Positions 53,225-61,125 of a stretch of DNA of 64,000 nt are shown piece after piece. This DNA is from Aquiflexum lacus (GTDB taxonomy: Bacteria; Bacteroidota; Bacteroidia; Cytophagales; Cyclobacteriaceae). The notes below the pieces were generated by a model that worked only from the letters and a program-made list of their open reading frames with translations, was not told the origin of the DNA and ran no database searches. The number at the start of each line of letters is the position of its first letter. Positions within the stretch are counted from its first letter, which is position 1. The translations under genes and the position numbers were made by a program. The stretch is taken from contig NZ_JABFHF010000001.1 in the NCBI RefSeq assembly GCF_015476655.1, positions 310,001 to 374,000 of the forward strand, read 5' to 3'.

Positions 53225-53800
53225 TCAATCATTCTTTGCCCTGATTGCACTTAGAAACTCCGGGGTGATGCCCAAATAAGAGGCAATTTGTTTCAGTGCA
53301 ACGGCATTGGCGATGTGTGGGTATTTTTTGATAAATTGCTCATATCGCTCCAAAGCAGGCAAGGAAAGGTTTTGTATTGTCCTTAACTGTTCCCTACAAT
53401 AGGCATTCTGCATCAGAATTCTAAAAAACTTATTGAACCTTGGTATTTCATCATATAGTTTGTCAAGATTATTTTTTGACAATTTCAAAACACTGCAGGG
53501 CGCCACAACCTGGATATTAACCATTGACGGAAGAACATTTAAGAAACAATGCATATCTGTGATCCACCAATCTTTCACAGCAAACATCACTGTAGAATCT
53601 TTTCCCTCCTGATTGATATGGAAGGCCCTAAGTATTCCTGAATTGACAAAGTAGATATGATTGCAGGATTCACCCTGACTAAGAAGAAACTCTTTTTTGC
53701 TCAAATTCTCTTCCTCCAACAGACTTAGAAAATAGTCCTTTTCCACAGGGGATAATGAGATGTATTGACAGATATTGGAAAGAATATGGTCAGATTTCAA
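53225..53800 (-). CDS. Crp/Fnr family transcriptional regulator
   Basis: The 191-residue protein has a beta-roll domain (20-115; LLSQGESCNHIYFVNSGILR) and a C-terminal winged helix (150-190) ending IASYLGITPEFLSAIRAKND. It lies downstream of the PPOX-fold gene on the same strand, about 70 bp apart, and may regulate it or the methyltransferase. Confidence 0.88.
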   Translation of the reverse strand: MKSDHILSNICQYISLSPVEKDYFLSLLEEENLSKKEFLLSQGESCNHIYFVNSGILRAFHINQEGKDSTVMFAVKDWWITDMHCFLNVLPSMVNIQVVAPCSVLKLSKNNLDKLYDEIPRFNKFFRILMQNAYCREQLRTIQNLSLPALERYEQFIKKYPHIANAVALKQIASYLGITPEFLSAIRAKND

Positions 53801-53872
53801 GTCAGAGTATTTGGTTAAACATGTTGTTCAAATAAGTAACCATCAAGCTTTGGAATTGATGTATCTATTTTC

Positions 53873-54334
53873 TTAATCAATAGGTTTTACTTTATATGTT
53901 TTCATAGCACTTTCAATTTGGGATTGTTCAGTCTTATCCGGATATAAAAAATAGCTGGGGGCCTGAATCTGATCTACCTTTTTTACATTCACTTCTATCA
54001 CGGATATGATTGGAAAATTATCCGTAAACAAATCTGTCAGGAGCTTTGCTTTTTTTTCAAATCCGGCATCCTTTTTTTCAATTACCCTGGCCGTTCCTTT
54101 TATTTTAAATCCTTTCTGAATAAAGACATCAATAAAGCTTACACAGACATTTGGGTTTTCCCGGATATTTTTGATACTGACAGGAGATGCAATGTTAGCA
54201 ATGAGCAGGGTATGCTCACCATCATAAGTAAAAACTTCTTTTGGCGAGACATTTGGCTCATTTAACTCATTAACGGTAGCCAGCCAGCATAACACGCTTT
54301 TGTCTATATATTTTTTTACTTCACTATTGATCAT
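53873..54334 (-). CDS. Pyridoxamine 5'-phosphate oxidase-fold protein
   Basis: The 153-residue protein begins with SVLCWLATVNELNEPNVSPK, then LLIANIASPVSIKNIRENPN and VCVSFIDVFIQKGFKIKGTA, the flavin-binding split-barrel pattern of PPOX-type proteins. The flavin and substrate are not determined. The gene is 76 bp downstream of the methyltransferase. Confidence 0.82.
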   Translation of the reverse strand: MINSEVKKYIDKSVLCWLATVNELNEPNVSPKEVFTYDGEHTLLIANIASPVSIKNIRENPNVCVSFIDVFIQKGFKIKGTARVIEKKDAGFEKKAKLLTDLFTDNFPIISVIEVNVKKVDQIQAPSYFLYPDKTEQSQIESAMKTYKVKPID

Positions 54335-54410
54335 GCTCTTTCTGTTATCCTGTTACTATTAACAGTAAGGAATACTTGGCATTATTCTTTTAAATTCAGG
54401 TATAGGATTT

Positions 54411-55172
54411 TTATTCCGGTACAGTTTCCCCAGGTTCCATCAATTCCGGTTCTCCACCTGATTTTTCTTTGACGGCACAGAAGGTAGCAAAACACATGTT
54501 TTTATGCAATATCTCAACGTAAGCAAATCCTGCCTCATTCAGTTTTCTTTGCTGAAACTCATAGCTTCTTGGGCTGTCTTCTTCTACAATGTAGGCAAAC
54601 ACATCTTTTTGATAGGCTTCTCCATTAAGACTTATCAGGTAGTCAGCATACCTTTCCCACATGAGTTTATTCAATGGTTTGAGTGTTTGCACTACGAGGT
54701 CTGAAATAAGCAAAACTCCTCCTGGCTTTAACAGCGTAAACAATTTCTTGAATACAGCTTCCCATTCCGACTCATCGCGCAGATGATGGAGCACAGCCCC
54801 GGCAGTTATGATGTCAAAACATTCCTCATTACCGGGGAAATCTCTTACATCCGTGGGAGAGCATATTACTTCACCATCCGTAGCATTTGAAACCCGTTCT
54901 CGTGCTTTGTCCAGCATGGGTTGGCTTAAATCTATCAGGGTACAATTCAGATTGGGAATCTTTTCCAATATTTTGAGAGTGTAGTTACCTGCTCCACACC
55001 CTATATCCAAAATATCCCGGGCTTCGGGGCATAGGTATTTTGCCGAATCTGACAATATTTCCAATGATGCCACTGCATCCACAGTGGATGTCTGCCCTTT
55101 TTGTAGATTACTGAACCTTTCCACATCTTTATCGAAACGTGTTCTGATTTCTTTAACTGTTGATTTTTTCAT
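54411..55172 (-). CDS. Class I SAM-dependent methyltransferase
   Basis: The 253-residue protein has motif I (ILDIGCGAGNYTLKIL), motif II (CTLIDLSQPMLDKARERV), a post-motif ITAGAVLHHLRD and LKPGGVLLISDL, the order of class I methyltransferases. The 20 residues at the C-terminus are polar and Glu/Pro-rich. The acceptor is unknown. The next gene upstream (55189) is only 16 bp away and in the same direction. Confidence 0.88.
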   Translation of the reverse strand: MKKSTVKEIRTRFDKDVERFSNLQKGQTSTVDAVASLEILSDSAKYLCPEARDILDIGCGAGNYTLKILEKIPNLNCTLIDLSQPMLDKARERVSNATDGEVICSPTDVRDFPGNEECFDIITAGAVLHHLRDESEWEAVFKKLFTLLKPGGVLLISDLVVQTLKPLNKLMWERYADYLISLNGEAYQKDVFAYIVEEDSPRSYEFQQRKLNEAGFAYVEILHKNMCFATFCAVKEKSGGEPELMEPGETVPE

Positions 55173-55188
55173 AGTTTCCTGAATGTTA

Positions 55189-55536
55189 CTAAAGATTGAT
55201 TTCTTCTATTTCAGAGATTCCATTGGACTGATCCCCGTTGGTCCATTGCCAGACTTCCTTCAGTCTGAGAATTCCATTTTCTGTAAAATAAGGAGTCGAT
55301 TTACATTTGCCTGTCCGTATCTCTCCCTGTTTGTTGATATGCTGATAAACCATTTCGATTTGTCCGGCATCATCAACTTTTCCCAAAATATGACCTCTCT
55401 CTATTTCTCCACCATGGTATTCGGCATGAAGTGTAATTCCTTCCTGACGGTAATGAAAAATAGTTGAGGCTGATGATTCACCGTTTTCGGTATTTTCTAC
55501 AACCTTGAATTTTTTATTGTTAAAGTTCATTTTCAA
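55189..55536 (-). CDS. Small conserved protein of the 'n-acetylglutamate synthase-like' group
   Basis: The 115-residue protein is all-beta with repeats of the type ITLHAEYHGGEIERGHILGK and EIRTGKCKSTPYFT, and a final WQWTNGDQSNGISEIEE. I recognise this as the small family often labelled n-acetylglutamate synthase in automatic annotations, but the sequence shows no such enzyme motif. The function is therefore open. It leads into the methyltransferase gene. Confidence 0.6.
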   Translation of the reverse strand: MKMNFNNKKFKVVENTENGESSASTIFHYRQEGITLHAEYHGGEIERGHILGKVDDAGQIEMVYQHINKQGEIRTGKCKSTPYFTENGILRLKEVWQWTNGDQSNGISEIEEINL

Positions 55537-55797
55537 TGGAATTTACCAAGTCCTAAATCTAAACTATTTAAAGCAAATGACCCTTTCAAAATCTAAGTAG
55601 GCAATCAGGTATTTTGTCAAAAATCAACATAAAAATCAGATGGAAATTGTACGATTCCGAAATCCTTGAAATTTGATTGAATAAATATTTTTGAAAAGAT
55701 TTTCTCATCCATTTATTTAGGATGTAATCGAGAACCTCCTAGGAAAAGAATTGAATTTATCAGTGGTTTATCTTTAAGCTTTTAAGATTTGGACTTT
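55537..55797. other. Divergent intergenic region
   Basis: About 260 bp between the small beta protein (minus) and the epimerase (plus). No gene or clear operator is seen. Confidence 0.4.
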
Positions 55798-56664
55798 ATG
55801 ATTCAAAAAAACATGAAATTGATGAACAATATTCTAGTGACAGGTTCTTCTGGGCAATTAGGGGAAGAGGTCGTCCTACAACTGAGGTCAAAGGGATATT
55901 CTGTTACAGGTATAGATATCATTCCGTCTCGGACTACAGATAAAATTGTTGATATCAGTAATCCTTTTGAAGTTCAAAATGCCATAGGAGAAATGGGTGG
56001 TGTCATCCATACCGCAGCTATTCACGGTAAACATTATGCTTTGGATTTCCCCAGAGAAGATTTTATCAGAACAAATATTAACGGAACGTTTAATTTATTA
56101 CAAGCCAGTCTTGAAAATAAAATTGAAAAATTTGTTTCCATCAGTACAACTTCAATTTACGGCAATGCCATGGTGGATTCAAAAAATGCAGTTTGGGTTG
56201 ATGAAATGCTTACCCCAAATCCAAGAGATATTTATGATATCACAAAACTCACCTCTGAATTACTTTGCAGGGATTATTTTGAAAAGGAAGGCTTGGAATC
56301 AGTAGTTTTGAGAGTGTCAAGGTTTCTCCCTGAACCTGATAACCTAAAGGCCAATCACAGGCTTTACCGGGGATTGGATGAAAGGGATGGAGCTGCTGCT
56401 GTAATTCTTGCTCTTGAGAAAAAGTTTAAGGACTTTGAGATTTTTAATATTTCCAACTTGAGCCCTTTCCAAAAAGAGGACCTGACGGAAATAAAGAAAA
56501 ATCCAAAAGCCGTAATTCTAAAATATTATCCTGAAGCAGGGGAGGTGTATGCCCGGCAAGGATGGGAGTTTCCAAAAGAAATAGACAGGGTATATTGTAT
56601 TGATAAAGCTAGGGAGATGTTTAATTACAAACCAAAATTTAATTTTGATATTTTTTTAAGGTAA
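55798..56664 (+). CDS. NAD-dependent epimerase/dehydratase (extended SDR)
   Basis: From the ATG at 55798 it has 288 residues; ATGs at 55813 and 55822 are alternatives and the last places the cofactor motif closest to the start. The motifs are ILVTGSSGQLGEEVV (cofactor), DISNPF (second strand acid), AIHG, and an active site with STTSIYGNA and YDITK, the Tyr-x3-Lys of extended SDRs. It probably acts on a nucleotide sugar. Confidence 0.85.
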   Translation: MIQKNMKLMNNILVTGSSGQLGEEVVLQLRSKGYSVTGIDIIPSRTTDKIVDISNPFEVQNAIGEMGGVIHTAAIHGKHYALDFPREDFIRTNINGTFNLLQASLENKIEKFVSISTTSIYGNAMVDSKNAVWVDEMLTPNPRDIYDITKLTSELLCRDYFEKEGLESVVLRVSRFLPEPDNLKANHRLYRGLDERDGAAAVILALEKKFKDFEIFNISNLSPFQKEDLTEIKKNPKAVILKYYPEAGEVYARQGWEFPKEIDRVYCIDKAREMFNYKPKFNFDIFLR

Positions 56665-56783
56665 CAACAATATTCATAAGGATTTAAAGGTTATGCCAAA
56701 GAATAGGAAGGGGTATCAAAAAAATGATTTTACTCATTGCACCATACTTTCAACTCTAATAAAAACAAACTCAATCCCCTGCT

Positions 56784-56812
56784 TAAAAAAAAGGGCCTAA
56801 AGCAGCCCCTCA
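56784..56812 (-). terminator. Terminator-like hairpin overlapping the radC stop
   Basis: On the minus strand GGGC-TGCTTTAG-GCCC is followed by eight T (complement of 56785-56792). It overlaps the stop codon TAG of radC. The stem is short. Confidence 0.5.
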
Positions 56813-57264
56813 TCCGAAAAGGAAAAGAACCCTTCTTGGGTTACGATAATGTGATCTAATAAAGGCAGGTCCAGAATTTGTCCCGCTTCTTTGACTTTTT
56901 GGGTCAGCAACTTGTCTTGGTTCGATGGCATCAGATTTCCTGAAGGATGGTTGTGGCTGATGATGATTCCGGAAGCATTACATTTCATGGCGGTGAACAT
57001 GATCAGCTTCACATCTACTGTAACACCTGCCACACTTCCTGTTCCCAAAAGCAGCACACCGATAACTCTGTTTGCCTTGTTCAAAACCATGACTTTGAAC
57101 TGTTCCACAAATTCTATTTTGTCCTTGTCCCAGCCTTCCAGCAAAACACTGTAAGCCTGTCGTGAGCAAGCAATTTTTGGACATTGGGAAAGGCTGACTT
57201 TGGACCTGTAAGACAGTTGGATTTCAGCAACTTGGGATAAGGAATTGATTTTTGAAGTTTCCAT
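56797..57264 (-). CDS. radC: RadC/JAB-domain protein
   Basis: The 155-residue protein has the MPN/JAMM domain with the metal-binding motif SHNHPSGNLMPSNQD near residue 105, and an upstream VGVLLLGTGSVAGVTVD-like segment (VIGVLLLGTGSVAG). The family is called RadC but its role in repair is doubtful; short stand-alone forms like this occur on mobile and accessory DNA. A 3' fragment of a second copy is at 36857-36979. Confidence 0.88.
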   Translation of the reverse strand: METSKINSLSQVAEIQLSYRSKVSLSQCPKIACSRQAYSVLLEGWDKDKIEFVEQFKVMVLNKANRVIGVLLLGTGSVAGVTVDVKLIMFTAMKCNASGIIISHNHPSGNLMPSNQDKLLTQKVKEAGQILDLPLLDHIIVTQEGFFSFSDEGLL

Positions 57265-57303
57265 AACATTTCATGTTTTAGTGAGAAATTGTTTATGGTA
57301 CCC

Positions 57304-57412
57304 TCCCGGGATGTGGGCAATCAAGACCAAGAGGCAAAGGAATAAATGGCTATGCGAGGGCAGGGTAGCGGGTTATGCCGGAAGCTCTTGGTCGCCCCAG
57401 CAGCACACATCC
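57304..57412. other. Nested inverted repeats upstream of radC, possible structured RNA
   Basis: GGATGTG (57309-57315) pairs with CACATCC (57406-57412), and inside it GACCAAGAG (57325-57333) pairs perfectly with CTCTTGGTC (57385-57393). The inner loop is 51 nt and GC-rich compared with the surroundings. TCCCGGGA at 57304-57311 is a small palindrome at one edge. The nested arms suggest a folded RNA leader on the radC transcript or on the other strand, or a protein-binding site. I cannot assign a known family. Confidence 0.5.
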
Positions 57413-57488
57413 TAACTTGTGCCATGAATCAATTGAATGATATGAGATTTTCAGGCAGGTACTTTACATTGGTTTATTTTGGATGGAG

Positions 57489-57734
57489 GAATTGGGAATG
57501 AGCAGAATGCAGTTGCACAGAAAGTTAAAAGCAATGACAAAACTTTCCCCAGGATCTTTTATCCGGATGATGCGTTTAAAAAAGGGCTGCCGAAATATTA
57601 TCAAAAGGAGGAGGTAACGTTGCGGAGGTTTCATGGCAAGTTGGATTTCAGGGCCCTCCTATTTTAGCAAATGCTTCCTGAAACAATATGGAAAAAAGCC
57701 CTCAGAGTATGTTTCCCAAGCGGATATGCATTAG
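57489..57734 (+). pseudogene. AraC-type DNA-binding domain remnant, frameshifted
   Basis: One frame reads ELGMSRMQLHRKLKAMTKLS and PGSFIRMMRLKK, then a second frame gives GPSYFSKCFLKQYGKKPSEY and VSQADMH before the stop at 57732. Together they are the double helix-turn-helix of an AraC domain, as in hybrid two-component regulators, split by at least one frameshift with an in-frame stop. The sensing part is missing. Confidence 0.75.
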
Positions 57735-57738
57735 CGGT

Positions 57739-58182
57739 TTAAGCAACTTTTACACTCATCCAAGTTGCTTCAAATATACGTAATCCATCCATATAGGCAA
57801 CACCACTTTGTTTGATAATGCTTCTGCTGATCCGAAGGTTTTGGATGACATACTTCACTTCTTTGTTGAATAATGCAGGGGCAAAAAATCTGACTTGTTC
57901 TATAGTAGTCAGTGCAAATATTCCCTCAGCCAATTCCATCAATTTAATCCCAGCACCGCCACATTGCGCTATTGATTCTACCAAAATCATTCCAGGGATG
58001 ATACCTGAATCAGGAAAACTTCCTTTTAACCACTGGTCATTTTCGTTGAAGGTTTTAATACCTATGATTTCATCAGTATTCGCAGACAGGATGTTTTCTA
58101 CAAATAAAAATGGTGCCCTATGGGGAAGCAATTCAGATATGTTAATTTTTCGAGGTTTCATAGGTTTGTTAATTTGCTGCAT
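57739..58182 (-). CDS. FabZ-like hot-dog protein lacking the catalytic His
   Basis: The 147-residue protein starts with LLPHRAPFLFVENI and has GSFPDSGIIPGMILVESIAQ, the two signature regions of FabZ-type 3-hydroxyacyl-ACP dehydratases. In the family the second begins GHFP with the catalytic His; here that residue is Ser55, while the Glu69 of the dyad is kept. It may have lost dehydratase activity or act as a thioesterase-like or partner protein. It stands alone, convergent with the AraC remnant. Confidence 0.78.
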   Translation of the reverse strand: MQQINKPMKPRKINISELLPHRAPFLFVENILSANTDEIIGIKTFNENDQWLKGSFPDSGIIPGMILVESIAQCGGAGIKLMELAEGIFALTTIEQVRFFAPALFNKEVKYVIQNLRISRSIIKQSGVAYMDGLRIFEATWMSVKVA

Positions 58183-58271
58183 TATAGAATATCAAGAGAC
58201 CTTCCTCTGGAATTTCCATTGTTTGTCAGTAATCGCTAAGATAATGAAAATCCGCTTTTAATACGTAAATA

Positions 58272-58460
58272 TCACATTATCCTATCCTTCCTAATGCTTA
58301 ACACTCCCTGACATCTACATCGCTTGAAAACTTCCAATCCGCTTTTTTTCCCATTCTCCTTTACCCTTTCACCATAAGGCCGCAACAGGTCGCTTTCGAT
58401 GGAATCCTTAAATCCTGATGGCAAGATCAGTGAAGGTAAAAGCAGATGTTTCATTTTCAT
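58272..58460 (-). pseudogene. Remnant of a third ABC permease (prefix domain only)
   Basis: The translation FKDSIESDLLRPYGERVKEN, then GKK, matches the prefix domain of the two permeases upstream (LRDSIEGDLMELYGERVREI). After an A-run the matching sequence continues in another frame (ADWKFSSDV), so there is a small indel. The rest of the permease is absent. It lies directly downstream of the first intact permease. Confidence 0.7.
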
Positions 58461-58465
58461 ACTAA

Positions 58466-61117
58466 CTATTCAGATTTCAAACTATCCACAGGGTTTGTCA
58501 AAGCTGTTCTTAATGAATGGGAGGACACTATAATCAATGTCATCATGAAGACAATCCCAAAAGGAATGGCAAACATCCACCAGGATAAAGTGATGTGAAA
58601 GGCAAAATTCTCCAGCCACCGAACGGCAAACCAATAGGCAAACGGCGTTACCAAACCTAATGCACAAACCAACAATATTATATATTCTTTAGAAATCAAG
58701 GCAAGAATACTCAAAACTGATGCACCTAGAACTTTTCTGATCCCAATTTCCTTGTTTCGCTTGGATAAACTGAGAGAGACAAGGCCAAAGACCCCCATCA
58801 GAACAATTATAAGCATAAGTACAGTAGCCATTGAAGAGCCTTTTTTCAGTTGAAGTTCTGTGGTGTATAACATTTCCAGACGCTCATCAGCAAAAGCATA
58901 AGAAAAAGCATCATCCGGAAAAACTTGTTTCCATATTTTCTCAATTTCCTGAACTGAACTCAAGAGATTCCCATCTTCCAATTTGAATGAAAAGTACCTG
59001 AATGCCATAAAGTCCTGATTGTGCATAAAGGCCACTGGTTTTACCGTATTATGCAGCGACTCGAAATTAAAATCATCCATAATGCCGATAATCGAGTATT
59101 CGGTATCTCCAAAATTCTGGATACCCACTTTGTCGCCGACCTGCAGTTGCATTGCTCCTTGTGCAGCTTTGTTGATAACAATCGTATTTGGGATCCGGCC
59201 TCCCTCACTGGCCGATAGGAATTTTCCATCTATCATGTCTATTTCGAATACATTAAGATAATCCTCATCTACTGAACTGATAGCTGTTCTTATTCCTTCA
59301 TCCGGTGATTTACCGATAAGGTGCATTTTGGCATCCACCGGACTAAGCCCAAAGCCCGGAGCACCCCAGGATAATGATGCAGACTGAATGCTATTTGAAC
59401 GAAGAAACTCCTGCTTTGCGGATTCCATTTTTTGAAAGCCCGATTCAGAAAAATTCCGGGGTACGGAATCCACTACCAGCACACGGGATTTGTTATAACC
59501 CAGGTCCTTTTCAAGAAAAAAAGAAACCTGTTGTTTCAAAATAATGGCTGATATAAAAATAAAGATGGTGATGGCAAACTGAATTACAATAAGGCTTCTC
59601 GAAAACCGGATTGTTCCTTCTATTGAATCAAACTTTCCCTTCAATGATTCGGTTGGCTTTGCCAGCGACAAATAAAATGATGGATAAATACCTGCCAGAA
59701 CACCAATGAGCAAAATCCCCATTGAAATCATCATCCAAAGGAGAAAGGGGAATTCTGTCACTGAAAGCAAAGTAGAACCCAGTACATCCCCAAAATAACC
59801 ATGTGACAGTTGATAAAACAATATTGCCCCAATACCTGAAATAAAACTTAACACGGTCGATTCACACAGAAACTGAACAACCACATGATGCTTTATGCCA
59901 CCCATGACTTTTCGGACTCCTATTTCCCTCAGACGGGAAATCGAACCTGCAATAGAGATGTTGATGAAATTAACTATTGCCAGCAACAAAATGAAAAATG
60001 CTATGGCGGCAAGAGAAATAACCAACTTCTGCACCGATCCGTTATTGACCTTCAGATAAAAGTTCTGAAGGGGGTTGAGTTCAATTCTCCTCCGCTCTGA
60101 ATCCTGAGGGGCATGTTCTTTTAAAAGTACATCGATAATCGAATTTGCTTCATGTTGGGAAGCATCTTTTGTAAGTCTCAGGTAAGATATGATATCAGTT
60201 GCCCAATTATCGGTATCCGTCTGGTTTAAAAAATCCCTGATGTTTTCAAGCGAAAGAAAAACCTGTGCATCCATCATCATGAAATCGGAGACAGCATTTT
60301 TCTTTTGCATGTCAGCGATGACTGCCGTGATTTGAAATTCCTTTAATCCATTTTGTTCGGTTGAAACGAGCAACGTCTCACCTAGCACATCCGTTTTGCC
60401 AAAATAAAGACGGGCAATTTTTTCTGTAACGACTATCGCATTCGGTGTGGTCAAAGCAGTTCTGGCATCCCCATGAAGGATTGGAAAACCAAAAAGTGGC
60501 AATAAAGAGGAATCTCCTATCATACTTTGGATACGAAAGTGTTTGTCCTCTTTAAAAATTGTAATGTTTCGATCATAAAAGCGATAGTATCCATCAAAAA
60601 CCGTTGGATATTGCTCTACAGCCTGCACAACCAATGGTGCCGGTGAATACCATTCAAAATTCTCGTGCCCTGCCCGATACTTGCTCTCCAGCAGATACAG
60701 TTGGTCCACATTTTTTAAATTCTGATTGACCTGAAGTTCCCCATATATAAATACCCCAATCAAAAGGGCAAAGGATATTCCTATTGTCAATCCTAATATG
60801 TGGATGGACGAATACATCTTGTTTCGGAAAATCACACGGGATGCGATTTTAAAATAGCTCTTGTACATACCGTTATTATTTACAGGTTGATATTCATCCA
60901 TTTTTTTGATAATTCCCGGGCGGAAAAGAAGCAATACATCTTTTACAAACATCCAATCGGCTTTTCTCTTTCCAATCTCTCTGACTCTTTCTCCATACAA
61001 CTCCATCAGGTCACCCTCAATAGAATCCCTCAGATTCCGATGGCAAAACCAGCGGAAAAAGCGGAGGGGGAGTTTGGGTGGATGGGGTTGAGGCATTTTT
61101 TGTAATAGTTTTACCAA
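58466..61117 (-). CDS. ABC transporter permease (MacB/FtsX type) with prefix domain
   Basis: The 883-residue protein begins with a prefix region (about 10-70; PKLPLRFFRWFCHRNLRDSI and EGDLMELYGERVREIGKRKA), then a first membrane segment (about 100), a MacB-like periplasmic domain, three membrane segments at about 375-480, a second periplasmic domain and a last group of three segments with VSLSLSKRNKEIGIRKVLGA. These permeases of Bacteroidota are thought to move peptides or lipids or to act mechanically. No ATPase gene is in the window. It follows the next permease gene by 8 bp. Confidence 0.9.
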   Translation of the reverse strand: MVKLLQKMPQPHPPKLPLRFFRWFCHRNLRDSIEGDLMELYGERVREIGKRKADWMFVKDVLLLFRPGIIKKMDEYQPVNNNGMYKSYFKIASRVIFRNKMYSSIHILGLTIGISFALLIGVFIYGELQVNQNLKNVDQLYLLESKYRAGHENFEWYSPAPLVVQAVEQYPTVFDGYYRFYDRNITIFKEDKHFRIQSMIGDSSLLPLFGFPILHGDARTALTTPNAIVVTEKIARLYFGKTDVLGETLLVSTEQNGLKEFQITAVIADMQKKNAVSDFMMMDAQVFLSLENIRDFLNQTDTDNWATDIISYLRLTKDASQHEANSIIDVLLKEHAPQDSERRRIELNPLQNFYLKVNNGSVQKLVISLAAIAFFILLLAIVNFINISIAGSISRLREIGVRKVMGGIKHHVVVQFLCESTVLSFISGIGAILFYQLSHGYFGDVLGSTLLSVTEFPFLLWMMISMGILLIGVLAGIYPSFYLSLAKPTESLKGKFDSIEGTIRFSRSLIVIQFAITIFIFISAIILKQQVSFFLEKDLGYNKSRVLVVDSVPRNFSESGFQKMESAKQEFLRSNSIQSASLSWGAPGFGLSPVDAKMHLIGKSPDEGIRTAISSVDEDYLNVFEIDMIDGKFLSASEGGRIPNTIVINKAAQGAMQLQVGDKVGIQNFGDTEYSIIGIMDDFNFESLHNTVKPVAFMHNQDFMAFRYFSFKLEDGNLLSSVQEIEKIWKQVFPDDAFSYAFADERLEMLYTTELQLKKGSSMATVLMLIIVLMGVFGLVSLSLSKRNKEIGIRKVLGASVLSILALISKEYIILLVCALGLVTPFAYWFAVRWLENFAFHITLSWWMFAIPFGIVFMMTLIIVSSHSLRTALTNPVDSLKSE

Positions 61118-61125
61118 TCGGGGAA

